64,000 nucleotides of DNA from a virus. This document shows positions 39,483-47,731 of this stretch, piece after piece. The position numbers and the translations under genes are program-made. Every line of letters begins with the position of its first letter. The first letter of the stretch is position 1. Location of the stretch: the IMG/VR virus record IMGVR_UViG_3300005921_000001, positions 1-64,000 of that record. The stretch is one strand, 5' to 3'. Under the pieces are notes generated by a model. That model made no database searches, was not told where the DNA came from, and saw only the letters and a program-made list of their open reading frames with translations.

Positions 39483-41894
39483 TCACGAACAATCCCCCCA
39501 CGTAGCCCCGCGCTCGCGTTCTACAAGGACGGGCACTTTCAGCTTGACGGCCTGTTCCATGATCCGCGTCAGTTCGCGCCCGGCTTCATCGCCGGCGGGC
39601 GTGCGGGGAATGGACGTATCGAGTTCGTCGTAAATGGTCAAGTAATAAGGGCCAAGCACGTCGCAGATACCTGCTTCCCACGCATCGACCATTGCCTTCT
39701 TCATTATGTCGGCGTTGCTGGATTGCATCTTGCGGTTCAACGCTGCATAGGATTTGTAGAGCCTGATATTTGGTCCATATTCCTGCAAGGCTTCTTCGCG
39801 GCGCAATGGTGGTTTATTGTCCGTCCAGTTGTTGACTGGCTCCCATAATGAAAAATGCTGCCTGCGGCCAAGAATCGATGTCACATAATGGTTCTTTTCC
39901 GCCCAACGCTGCGCGGCGTTAAACGTGGCAAGCGTAAACGGAAGTTTGGTTTCATATAATTTGATGAAGTCTTCGGCTTCCGCGACCGAGCACTTAATCA
40001 GCAAGGCCAGCTTGCCCGCGCGGGCGCCGTACCCCTTGGCGAAGTTAATTCCCTTCACCTGCTTGCGTCTGTACTTATCCTCCGGATCAATACCGCACAT
40101 TTCCGCGCAAAGCTTATGGTAATCGGTTTTCGGGTCTTCCTTGTACCGCTGCCGGATTTCTTCTGCTCCCTGCCCTACCGCAAAATGTGCTAACAAACGG
40201 TATTCGATTTGTGACATGTCATCGCGCTGCCAATCGCAATCCGTTTCAGGAAGGAAGATGGACCTGACTAGCGACGCTAGAGGAGCTTCGGGATCATCTC
40301 GGTCATCAACGCGCGCCGGAACGTTGGCAAGGTTCGGGTTGGCCGCTGCTATGCGCGCAATCGTTCCTCCACCATCGTCTTTTAGTTGTTTGAACTCGCA
40401 GTGGATGCGCCCGTTGATCTGATGCCCCAGGATGTGTCCATCAAGGAACGTGTTGATGATGGTATTGACGCGGCGCCCTGCTGCGATGGCATCAATCAAA
40501 GGGTCGCCTGCATGGGCTTCAAGGAATCCTTTTGTTACCGAAGGTTTCTTGGACTTTGGCGTCATGGGAACTTTGATCCCGCGCGCTGTTAGATGCTGTG
40601 CGAAGCTTTCCGGTGCCATGAGTTCGGCGGCGGGGCTGGACCAGCGCCGCATTTCCGCGATCCATTTATCGCGCTCTACCGCCAGTTTGGCACGCAATTC
40701 GTCCGCACGGTCAACATTGACCGGGACGCCACGGCGGCGCATTGCTACCAGAATCGGGATCAAACGGCTTTCGATAGAGTAGATGGTTGGAAGCTCTTCC
40801 GCCTCCAGTTTCTTTTGTTGAAGTGGAAAGATGCGCAATGGAAGGTCTACATCGCCTTCCGCGTAGGCACCGACATACATCGCAGGCAACCGCCAAAGGT
40901 TGCTCTTTATTTGATCGTCCGTTGTCCAGCCCTGTGTTGCGGCTGCTGCAACAAGCAATGTTTCTTGCTTGCGTTCTCCCAAATAATCATGCGCCAGCGC
41001 ATTGAGGTTAAACTCATAGCGCCATTCATCGAGCAACGGTTCGGCAATTTGTACGTCGTCGAAGCCCGCGCATCCGGCAAGCGTGACGCCATAGTTCGCC
41101 AGCCAATCGAGATCGTAATCCAGTTTGGCACCAACAATCCGCCCCTTGAATGCATTTAGTTCTTCCCGTGCCCATCGCCATACGACATTTTCGTCCAAAT
41201 TTCCGCCGCCTTCGTGCCGGGTGGGGAAATAGAAGCGGCGGCCGTCATCGGTGCCCACGCCAAGCCCCACCACATAACAGTCGGGGCGGCGGCAACCGGG
41301 GCCTTTGGTTGTTAGTTCGAGGTCTTTGGTTTCAACGTCGATGCAGAGTTGTTTGCAGGATTGAAGGCTCGGTAGTTCTTGCGGCGCGGTCCATGTGCTA
41401 GACGGCAATGTTGGTGGTTGGTGAATTATGTGCGCTGGTTGATGTGAGGAGGGGCGTGGATCGGGCGATTGATACAAAGGTTCTTTAGGATGTTTCAGTG
41501 TAGAGTCTTGTGCTGTGCGTCCTCTGTATCTATCAATCAATAATGTACCAGCAGCATCTGTTGCGGGCATAACAACAGTACCTTCGCCACCTCGACCTAA
41601 TTCCGACTGAATGCCAAGAGAAAGCCATGCACGCTTGCGGTCCTGCCACCACCCTTCCCTAGCGTTTAGTACCGTAAAAGGCGGCAGGGTGAATTTCTGT
41701 GCCAGCTCGCCGCTCTTCTTTGGCGCAAGGCTTTCGCCCAACAGACCATCGCCGTATAGTTCGCGTTCGGCGTCCTGCCTACGCACTCTGCCCCCCCGCA
41801 CAATCGCTTCGCCAGGCTTGCGGTACGGATCAAGCGTTGTGCCGTAGGTAAGGCCACCTACCAAAGAAGCAGTTTCAACAGGCTTATCGTTCAC
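39483..41894 (-). CDS. Family A DNA polymerase with 3'-5' exonuclease and extra N-terminus
   Basis: GTG start overlapping the clamp-like gene stop (GTGA). Of 803 residues, about 180-350 are a DEDDy exonuclease (CIDVETKD with Asp 185 and Glu 187, KLDYDLDWL, YEFNLNALAHDYLG). About 380-803 are the polymerase: motif A DMSQIEYRLL (Asp 559), motif B RKQVKGINFAKGYG (Arg 610, Lys 614, Phe 618), motif C TIYDELD (Asp 756). Phe at the O-helix position predicts poor dideoxynucleotide use, as in E. coli Pol I. The first 115 residues (LPPFTVLNAREGWWQDRKRA) do not belong to PolA; a Pro-rich linker (about 135-175) follows. Confidence 0.92.
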   Translation of the reverse strand: MNDKPVETASLVGGLTYGTTLDPYRKPGEAIVRGGRVRRQDAERELYGDGLLGESLAPKKSGELAQKFTLPPFTVLNAREGWWQDRKRAWLSLGIQSELGRGGEGTVVMPATDAAGTLLIDRYRGRTAQDSTLKHPKEPLYQSPDPRPSSHQPAHIIHQPPTLPSSTWTAPQELPSLQSCKQLCIDVETKDLELTTKGPGCRRPDCYVVGLGVGTDDGRRFYFPTRHEGGGNLDENVVWRWAREELNAFKGRIVGAKLDYDLDWLANYGVTLAGCAGFDDVQIAEPLLDEWRYEFNLNALAHDYLGERKQETLLVAAAATQGWTTDDQIKSNLWRLPAMYVGAYAEGDVDLPLRIFPLQQKKLEAEELPTIYSIESRLIPILVAMRRRGVPVNVDRADELRAKLAVERDKWIAEMRRWSSPAAELMAPESFAQHLTARGIKVPMTPKSKKPSVTKGFLEAHAGDPLIDAIAAGRRVNTIINTFLDGHILGHQINGRIHCEFKQLKDDGGGTIARIAAANPNLANVPARVDDRDDPEAPLASLVRSIFLPETDCDWQRDDMSQIEYRLLAHFAVGQGAEEIRQRYKEDPKTDYHKLCAEMCGIDPEDKYRRKQVKGINFAKGYGARAGKLALLIKCSVAEAEDFIKLYETKLPFTLATFNAAQRWAEKNHYVTSILGRRQHFSLWEPVNNWTDNKPPLRREEALQEYGPNIRLYKSYAALNRKMQSSNADIMKKAMVDAWEAGICDVLGPYYLTIYDELDTSIPRTPAGDEAGRELTRIMEQAVKLKVPVLVERERGATWGDCS

Positions 41895-42838
41895 GCCCTA
41901 ACCCCCATAACAACCCCCCTGCACTCCGGCCCAACAAACAAGGTAGGGCGCGTCCATGCTATAGGTTGCCACGCGGTAGCGCAACTAAGCATGGCGTCTA
42001 GAACTTTGGTCTCCCATATTGAGAAGTGATCAGGGGGGACGTCTGTTTCAACGTCGATCTCAACTACGGTAGCGCCGCGCTTGATTGTTAGATGGTTACG
42101 GCGGACTTCGACAAGGCTTTCGGTCATGGCTGCGGCGTCGGCATAGGCCGCGCGCCATTCGCCGGTGATCGACGTGGCTGCTTCTGTTCCTGCATTGGCG
42201 AAGATATTATCAACTGCGCTTGGCATTTGTTGAACATCGAGCTGCGCTTGGAGGAAACGCCCGTCTGACCACTTGAACGCTAACGCACCTTCAAGCGATG
42301 CGTAAAGTTCAGGGGAATTGGCTACAAGAAATTCCGCGCCGTCTTTGGTTAGCATGGACGGCGGGCTTTGCCAGCCGGGGAATTCGATATCAATGCCGCA
42401 TTTGTTGTTGACGGTCGTAGCACTGTTGTCCATGAGTCGGATGCAACTTATCCAGCCGGGCCGTGTATCGAGAACAAACGGTAGCGCAGTCTTCAGGACC
42501 GTTGGTAGTTCTTTCGGCGCGGAGCGCCATTCAAGATTCGCATTGTAGCGCGGTGGCTGCTCGTTGCGTAGCACAGGAATTGTAGCACGCAATCGCCCAC
42601 TGTTGATCTTGAGCGTATTGTCCTTTAAGACGATCTTTAGATCGCCCTGCATTCGGTCCAGCGCGGTTTCCAGTTCTTCGCCGGGGACTGAAAATGTTTC
42701 TTCCAGCGTCGTTGGCGCTGCGGCCTGCAACGCGCGGTTCTGCGCGTGGACCATACCGCCGTTGAAATGGTAGCAGCCGAACGGGCCGGGGTCGTTGCGG
42801 GTTAGGGCGGGTTTAAGGAAGGTGATGATGTCTTTCAT
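41891..42838 (-). CDS. Sliding-clamp-like protein
   Basis: A 315-residue protein encoded just before the polymerase with a GTGA overlap. Its start (FLKPALTRN, CYHFNGGMVHAQNRALQAAAP) and the alternation of short strands (LKDNTLKINSGRLRATIPVL) resemble the beta-clamp fold of phage clamps. No enzymatic motif is present. A processivity role is inferred from fold impression and position. Confidence 0.6.
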   Translation of the reverse strand: MKDIITFLKPALTRNDPGPFGCYHFNGGMVHAQNRALQAAAPTTLEETFSVPGEELETALDRMQGDLKIVLKDNTLKINSGRLRATIPVLRNEQPPRYNANLEWRSAPKELPTVLKTALPFVLDTRPGWISCIRLMDNSATTVNNKCGIDIEFPGWQSPPSMLTKDGAEFLVANSPELYASLEGALAFKWSDGRFLQAQLDVQQMPSAVDNIFANAGTEAATSITGEWRAAYADAAAMTESLVEVRRNHLTIKRGATVVEIDVETDVPPDHFSIWETKVLDAMLSCATAWQPIAWTRPTLFVGPECRGVVMGVRA

Positions 42839-43206
42839 CCCTGAAGTACCTTTTCAAAGTCAACAGACTCGGAATAATACCCATTCGACATTCCCAACCA
42901 ACGGATCGTAACGCCTCCTTTTGCGGTATCTATCTTGTAAAAGGTCCATGTGTGGCTTTCATAGACGTCTTCTGGTGCGGGCTCATCCTTGTTGCTGATT
43001 TCCTCTGCAACAAGAACAGGAGAACCGATCAAATCAGCCAAATCACCGACAATACTTTCCACTTCACAGCTTTCACAACAATCTTGCTCATGATACATTC
43101 GATAGGTGATACCATCTATCGATTTGAACTCAATTACAGTGCTTTCTTCATTCTTGTGAACAAGCTGAAGTGTCTTGCCAACTAGTTCTTCTATGTTGCA
43201 GTCCAT
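42835..43206 (-). CDS. DUF7448-like protein
   Basis: The ATG at 43206 (GGAGG upstream) gives 123 residues. It has MYHEQDCCESCEVESIVGDL, DLIGSPVLVAEEIS and HTWTFYKIDTAKGGVTIRW, matching a small phage family I recall as DUF7448. Several Cys and acidic residues; role unknown. It is translationally coupled to the clamp-like gene. Confidence 0.65.
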   Translation of the reverse strand: MDCNIEELVGKTLQLVHKNEESTVIEFKSIDGITYRMYHEQDCCESCEVESIVGDLADLIGSPVLVAEEISNKDEPAPEDVYESHTWTFYKIDTAKGGVTIRWLGMSNGYYSESVDFEKVLQG

Positions 43207-43207
43207 G

Positions 43208-44092
43208 CTATCCTCCATCGTTTCCTATTGCTTGCGTGGCCTTCTTTGGATCGCCTTTGCAGAACACCAAAACATCTTGGTGTGTCTTGCCAAGTTTTCG
43301 AGCGGCATTGAATTGTCTGGTAATGCGGACGGGCAAGGAACCAACAGCGGTCACAAGGATCGCGCTGTTGTAAAAGCGAGCACCGGCGGCTTCGAACGCC
43401 TCAACTGTGTGGGCAGGAAAGTTCCGATAGAAACCATCCCCGTCGCGAATGTCGCCAACAACAAAGCAAGCAAAACGATCAAGGCGCAACATGCGTACCG
43501 CAGCCGCTATGATCTGACCATACATCTCGCGGAATTGCGGATAGGGCATGTTGCTTAAGTCCCTAGAGTCCGTAGAGTATACCTCCAAATCGGCGTATGG
43601 CGGACATGAGAAAATGAAATCCGCTTGCAAGCCCGGCACCAGCGTCTCAACATCGAGGCTATTACCGTTGATCCAGCGTGGCATGAATTCGGGGTCGCAA
43701 ATTGCTGCCCCCTGAACCTTGTTTGCTTCGATCTGCCGCGCGGATAGGTCAATGCCGGTGTAATGGAGACCCAGCTTGCTGGCTACTATGCCGCGAACGC
43801 TTCCCCCTGCAAAAGGGTCGAGGACGTTGCCACCGGGTGGGCAGAACCAGCGGCAGGCAAGTTCTACAAGGACCGGGTCGAAGATGGATGTGCCAGATGC
43901 CGTCGATTCAATAGCGTCTGGTTGATAGTAATTTTCCCTGAATTCTTCGATAGAAAGTTCACGCCCAAGATGCTTTTCTGTTTCTCGTTTTTTATCATAG
44001 AAGCTAATATCGCGCGCTGTATCAGGTGTGCCCCCCTGAAACACACCAGCACGATATTGTTTCTTGTCGGCAGAGTCGTTTGAACCGCTCAC
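43208..44092 (-). CDS. N4/N6 amino DNA methyltransferase
   Basis: A GTG start overlapping the small upstream ORF. The 294-residue product has TSIFDPVLVELACRWFCPPGG, SAM motif LDPFAGGSVRG (91-101), TGIDLSARQ (motif II), and the catalytic FSCPPYADLE (162-166 SCPPY). The SxPPY form suggests N4-cytosine, but adenine N6 is possible. Related phage enzymes, as I recall, have an N-terminal segment (PPFSVLDARxGYWQxRKRxW) that is missing here and appears at the N-terminus of the polymerase instead. Confidence 0.82.
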   Translation of the reverse strand: MSGSNDSADKKQYRAGVFQGGTPDTARDISFYDKKRETEKHLGRELSIEEFRENYYQPDAIESTASGTSIFDPVLVELACRWFCPPGGNVLDPFAGGSVRGIVASKLGLHYTGIDLSARQIEANKVQGAAICDPEFMPRWINGNSLDVETLVPGLQADFIFSCPPYADLEVYSTDSRDLSNMPYPQFREMYGQIIAAAVRMLRLDRFACFVVGDIRDGDGFYRNFPAHTVEAFEAAGARFYNSAILVTAVGSLPVRITRQFNAARKLGKTHQDVLVFCKGDPKKATQAIGNDGG

Positions 44093-44172
44093 CGACTTCT
44101 CTCTCTCTCAACCACATGCTCGCCGCGCATAAGGTCTTGGCCGAAGGTGCGTGCAAAGGAACGTTTGCTCAT
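44089..44172 (-). CDS. 27-residue coupled ORF
   Basis: ATG 44172 overlaps the PLP enzyme stop (ATGA) and its TGA overlaps the GTG of the methyltransferase. The peptide is strongly basic and polar (MSKRSFARTFGQDLMRGEHV). The double overlap suggests it is at least a translational bridge. Confidence 0.45.
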   Translation of the reverse strand: MSKRSFARTFGQDLMRGEHVVERERSR

Positions 44173-44942
44173 AGCGCGCTGGCCCTAATTCCTACGATCC
44201 ATAATAAATCCCCTGGTTGCAGGAATGGAATGCACTTAGCTTCATAAAAAGGGTCCAGGGGGGTGCTGTGTAGATGGGTTATTTTGGCAGGCACGTGGTA
44301 GTCCGTTCCCGAATTTACGATTTCGGACAATTGATTCCAGAATAATGGTGCCCATTGATCGAGTCGCTTACGCGGATCGGCACCAACCGAAACGCCAATA
44401 ACGGGAAGTCTGCGATCATCTTTTACAAGATGGTGGAGAATTCCTGCCAACGACATGCCGCTTCCCACTGGGACTACAATCCGTTTTGCCTCAACGGGGA
44501 TATTGCGTCCTTGCCCTGCGGTTTGTGCCACAGCTTCTGCGCATTCCATGCCGAAAGGTATGAGCTTGAACATAGTTGTCTGCGCATCGGCTGCCGCGCG
44601 CGCTTTGATAACTGCGTTATAGCCAGCCTTGTGTTGAATAATCTCGGCGCCGAATGCTTGCGCTTCTTTCATCTCGGGGGTCAATGCGCCTAATGGGCAG
44701 TGCAATCGTGCCGGAATGCCTAGCGAAGCCGCAATGCGCGCCACAATGTTCATCTGTGGGCTGGAGCGACTGGACGCTGTAACTAGCCCCTTGGCGCCTT
44801 GGGCAAGCGCCCAACAGGTTCGAGCCTTACCGCCGGGAGCGCCGGCGGCAAGGTAAAGATCGTCGCGCTTTAAGAAAACACCACCGCAAGCCTGAACAGG
44901 TGTCAATGCGTTTTGGTATGCAAACTCTGTTATTGGCAGCAT
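44169..44942 (-). CDS. PLP-dependent enzyme, fold type II (tryptophan synthase beta-like superfamily)
   Basis: The 257-residue protein has KRDDLYLAAGAPGGKARTCW with the likely PLP Lys 39, TASSRSSPQMNIVARIAASLG, and VPVGSGMSLAGILHHL as the phosphate-binding Gly loop. This is the ACC deaminase/D-cysteine desulfhydrase-like group, but shorter. It sits between a GNAT acetyltransferase and a DNA methyltransferase gene. A role in making or loading an amino-acid-derived DNA modification is a guess from context. Confidence 0.78.
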   Translation of the reverse strand: MLPITEFAYQNALTPVQACGGVFLKRDDLYLAAGAPGGKARTCWALAQGAKGLVTASSRSSPQMNIVARIAASLGIPARLHCPLGALTPEMKEAQAFGAEIIQHKAGYNAVIKARAAADAQTTMFKLIPFGMECAEAVAQTAGQGRNIPVEAKRIVVPVGSGMSLAGILHHLVKDDRRLPVIGVSVGADPRKRLDQWAPLFWNQLSEIVNSGTDYHVPAKITHLHSTPLDPFYEAKCIPFLQPGDLLWIVGIRASAL

Positions 44943-45391
44943 GAAAGCAATCCCTCCCCTGTTTCCCTTTGCATCTTGTAGGCTTCGCCATTCAAGGCGT
45001 CACCTATAATCGTGAAACCAAGCTTTGTGTATAGCCGAATGGCCGATTCGTTTACCTTGTGAACACCAAGGACCGTAGGCAATGCTCCTGCGCGATATAT
45101 CAAATTTCTGATGAGTGCCGTCGCTGCACCATGCCCCCGGTGCTCCGGGGCGGTAGCTATGATATCAAGCTCAGCTTCCTGCTTCCGGCGCTTTATACGA
45201 GTACAAGAAAACGCAGCAAGCTCTTCGTTTCGCATAACTATCCAAATATCGCCAATGGCGTAGCGTTGCCTATTACAGTATGCGATATAAGAAAAATGTT
45301 TGGTGAACGGGGAACAAGAAGCCAGCTTTACGATTGCTTTGTTCTGTTCGAACGTAGCCTGTCGCAAGCTGACTTCTGTGCCCGTTTTCAT
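44930..45391 (-). CDS. GNAT-family acetyltransferase
   Basis: The 153-residue product has the GNAT fold pattern, including ELDIIATAPEHRGHGAATALI (the acetyl-CoA binding R/Q-x-x-G-x-G/A turn), then LGVHKVNESAIRLYTKLGF. Substrate unknown. It overlaps the PLP enzyme start by 13 bases and abuts the next gene, so these form one unit. The Mom DNA-modification protein also has a GNAT fold, but nothing specific to Mom is seen. Confidence 0.82.
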   Translation of the reverse strand: MKTGTEVSLRQATFEQNKAIVKLASCSPFTKHFSYIAYCNRQRYAIGDIWIVMRNEELAAFSCTRIKRRKQEAELDIIATAPEHRGHGAATALIRNLIYRAGALPTVLGVHKVNESAIRLYTKLGFTIIGDALNGEAYKMQRETGEGLLSCCQ

Positions 45392-46393
45392 TTACGCGGC
45401 TTTCTTGCCAACGTAAATGTTTTCCTCGGTAAAGCCCTTCGGCAGAACCGCCGAAACGATACCGTTGGCATCGATATTGTGATCGATGCCATGCTTGTTG
45501 CGCAGAATGTTCTTGATACGGTATTCGACAATCTGCTTCGCCGTGAACGATTTGGTGTCCTCGATCTTGGACATGCTTATGATCTGATTCATCGTGTATT
45601 TGCCGCGAAGCATCAGTTCAACCAGTCTTGCAAGGCTGGAGGATTCTCGTACCGCTTTGCCTTCGCCAAGAACGATTGTAGAAACGCGCGGCTTGCGCTC
45701 GGCCTTCGTCTTGGGCTCCTTTGCCACCTTCGCCTTCCGCTCGGTGGTAGCCTTGGGCTTGCGGGGCTCCGCATTGCCGCGCTTTTTCGTCGATGCCATT
45801 TCTTCTCCTTCCGGTTCGGCGGCTGGCGGACCATCCGACAACTCAATCGAACCAAACTTTTCGTTCAACGCCCGAAGGAGCGCGGACTGCGCCGCAGCCC
45901 TATCGGTCGTTTCCTCATACCCCCATATACGTAGCAGATCGCAGATTGTCGAGGTCTGGAGGTATTCGTTGTTGCAATCGGCGGGGGTTTCCAGAAGAAA
46001 CGCGGCATATTTGTTACCACGCGCCTCCTGCGCCCGCAACGCCTGCTTGGCCGTCTTGCGGTCGGCAAATCGGCTGATGTCGTATGCCGCTATATCGAGC
46101 AGGGGGTAGGTCAGGAGAAAGATACGCTGCTCCGTTGGTTGCGATGGAGCGGCAACCGATGAAGGCAGCAGCCCGCACATCAGCGCCCATACGCGCGGGA
46201 TTGCCTTGGCCTTGGACTGAAAGACCTTGACTGGCGCTTCGTCCGCCGGCTTCAGGAGGTTGTAGACATCGACCAGTAGGCTGGTTTTCAGGTTAGCTAG
46301 GTCTTCGATGTTGGCAACGGCGTGAACGCCAAAGCCTTCGGTCTTTTCCCCAATTGTAACTTGGATGGGGTTTTCTGTGATGAGGAACGTCAT
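45392..46393 (-). CDS. Hypothetical protein with Lys/Arg-rich linker
   Basis: A 333-residue protein. The first 200 residues form an unrecognised domain (ANIEDLANLKTSLLVDVYNLL, MCGLLPSS). Then comes a linker of Lys, Arg, Pro, Ala and Glu (about 200-240), histone-H1-like in style, and a C-terminal domain (SLARLVELMLRGKYTMNQII, AKQIVEYRIKNILRNKHG), possibly a winged helix. It likely binds nucleic acid. An internal ATG before the linker could give a short form. Confidence 0.5.
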   Translation of the reverse strand: MTFLITENPIQVTIGEKTEGFGVHAVANIEDLANLKTSLLVDVYNLLKPADEAPVKVFQSKAKAIPRVWALMCGLLPSSVAAPSQPTEQRIFLLTYPLLDIAAYDISRFADRKTAKQALRAQEARGNKYAAFLLETPADCNNEYLQTSTICDLLRIWGYEETTDRAAAQSALLRALNEKFGSIELSDGPPAAEPEGEEMASTKKRGNAEPRKPKATTERKAKVAKEPKTKAERKPRVSTIVLGEGKAVRESSSLARLVELMLRGKYTMNQIISMSKIEDTKSFTAKQIVEYRIKNILRNKHGIDHNIDANGIVSAVLPKGFTEENIYVGKKAA

Positions 46394-46632
46394 TGGGTTC
46401 TCCGATTCTGGTTTAGGGTTTCGACGTGTGCTTGATGGATTCCGGTTACGGCGTAAATCATGACACCTCGGGGCGTGTCCGAAAGCCGTTCTTGCGCGGC
46501 TGCGCGGGCGGCATCGAGGGTGGGGTGCTCAAGGGTCTCGTACCGGCCCCGCCCACGGAAAACCACCGTGGTAAAGTGTGTGGCATGGGCCAGCACCCAT
46601 TCTTCGTGCGGGTCGGGGCGGTGTGGTTTCAT
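46390..46632 (-). CDS. Small conserved phage protein
   Basis: The ATG at 46632 overlaps the upstream stop (ATGA), giving 80 residues. The pattern TVVFRGRGRYETLEHPTLDAARAAA and GVMIYAVTG is known from phage proteins of unknown role. Its own stop overlaps the next gene. Confidence 0.6.
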   Translation of the reverse strand: MKPHRPDPHEEWVLAHATHFTTVVFRGRGRYETLEHPTLDAARAAAQERLSDTPRGVMIYAVTGIHQAHVETLNQNRRTQ

Positions 46633-46859
46633 GGTGCCGATAGCTTGCGTTGACATTTGCTGCACTTATCCTCGATAAACATATCAATGTCCCATCCATG
46701 CCTCGGCGTAAGTCCGCAAAGAGATGGCGTAAACCGTATAGCAGCAAACGAATCGCTGGTATGTTCGACTGCATGAAGCTTCCATCCGCGTTGACCTGCA
46801 TCAAAACCAGTAGCAGATGAACGCTGGTTTGGTCGTGTTGTTAACCAATGCAAGGTCAT
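46629..46859 (-). CDS. Small CxxC protein
   Basis: The ATG at 46859 overlaps the upstream stop (ATGA). The 76-residue product ends with LCGLTPRHGWDIDMFIEDKC and then SKCQRKL. The paired Cys suggest a zinc ribbon. Similar short proteins occur in other phages. Confidence 0.55.
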   Translation of the reverse strand: MTLHWLTTRPNQRSSATGFDAGQRGWKLHAVEHTSDSFAAIRFTPSLCGLTPRHGWDIDMFIEDKCSKCQRKLSAP

Positions 46860-47158
46860 TTTAGATAGTCCGATTTGATTCGCAAATCGATCACACTCTT
46901 TTCCACACCATCGATAAGCAAAACGGACGCCGTAAGGGGCTCCCATTTGCCGTAATGATCGATTGCAGCCAGTCCAGTCGTCGTGTCTGAGATAACAGAA
47001 CGGGTGGATCGGCAAACATGTTGGACGCCGTTTTTGGCGTTAGGCGCGTACCGTTCGAAAACGAAATGGCGATAGCCAACCTTGCCGCTGCTTTTCTTGT
47101 TTCGCGCAATGTAGCGCGCCGTTTCGAGGTCGGAAGCCTGCCGGATCATGATCGCCAT
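46856..47158 (-). CDS. Hypothetical protein, first gene after promoter B
   Basis: The ATG at 47158 with GGGAGA upstream is preferred to a TTG at 47206 that lies inside the promoter-like motif. The product has 100 residues (MIRQASDLETARYIARNKK, VLLIDGVEKSVIDLRI). Unknown family; first gene of a coupled leftward set. Confidence 0.55.
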   Translation of the reverse strand: MAIMIRQASDLETARYIARNKKSSGKVGYRHFVFERYAPNAKNGVQHVCRSTRSVISDTTTGLAAIDHYGKWEPLTASVLLIDGVEKSVIDLRIKSDYLK

Positions 47159-47185
47159 TGCCAATCTCCCGTGGTGTCGAAGGAC

Positions 47186-47215
47186 ACGATACCGATCCTT
47201 GGGCAAGAGTAAAGC
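47186..47215 (-). promoter_or_regulatory. Leftward promoter candidate B
   Basis: Minus strand GCTTTACTCTTGCCC with -35-like TTTACT, 16-base spacer and -10-like TATCGT; the next ATG is 28 bases away. It follows a terminator-like hairpin, as expected of a new transcription unit. Confidence 0.6.
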
Positions 47216-47245
47216 CCTAAATGCGATATTTTTCGTCTTTTTTCG

Positions 47246-47300
47246 AAAAATCGCCCGGCCGGGGCCGCTACGGGGGAGGAACGGCGCTGCTGGCCGGGCG
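47246..47300 (-). terminator. Leftward terminator candidate
   Basis: On the minus strand a 9-bp GC stem (47292-47300 with 47252-47260, cgcccggcc/ggccgggcg) with a 31-base loop is followed by ATTTTT. It comes after the 47315-47731 gene and before promoter B. An adjacent A/T-rich hairpin is at 47228-47251. Confidence 0.55.
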
Positions 47301-47314
47301 CTCAGGCGCCGCGC

Positions 47315-47731
47315 CTAAGAGGGTATCGTGAGTCTGACCGGGGGACCGCCGGGCTTCTGCGCCGCCGTAGCGGCTACGATTCGTTCGGCAGCGCGCATGA
47401 CGCGCTCGGCCATGGTGTTGTTCTGGCATTCCACGCTGCGCCGCGCCGTGTTATTGGCAAGGTGGTAGAGGGTTTCGCGGTCTATCTCCAAGACGATAGG
47501 TTGCCCTGCATTCTTGTTACGCTCTAAAATCTCTAAATCAAACGCCAGCTCCAAATCGAATACCAGCATATTCGAGCGCGTTGAACTTAATACAAGCCTA
47601 TCAGTCACACCTTCCAAGGCATGTCTTACTTCGCCAACGGTCACTTCAGATAATTGCCCAATGTAAATCGAGCGTCCTTTTGGAAGAAAATGCTCTGCAA
47701 AAACTTTTTCCATTTGAGTCATTTCTAGCAT
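47315..47731 (-). CDS. Hypothetical protein after thyX
   Basis: The ATG at 47731 overlaps the thyX stop; AAGGAG sits nine bases upstream. The 138-residue product is helical in its second half (TAERVMRAAERIVAATAAQ-like) and has a GEVRHALEGVTDRLVLSSTR segment. No known family. Confidence 0.55.
   Translation of the reverse strand: MLEMTQMEKVFAEHFLPKGRSIYIGQLSEVTVGEVRHALEGVTDRLVLSSTRSNMLVFDLELAFDLEILERNKNAGQPIVLEIDRETLYHLANNTARRSVECQNNTMAERVMRAAERIVAATAAQKPGGPPVRLTIPS

Noticed and set aside
47228-47251. A/T-rich 8-bp hairpin as a separate terminator
   Set aside because: It overlaps the T-run after the stronger GC stem at 47252-47300 and sits close to promoter B, so I treat it as part of that terminator region.
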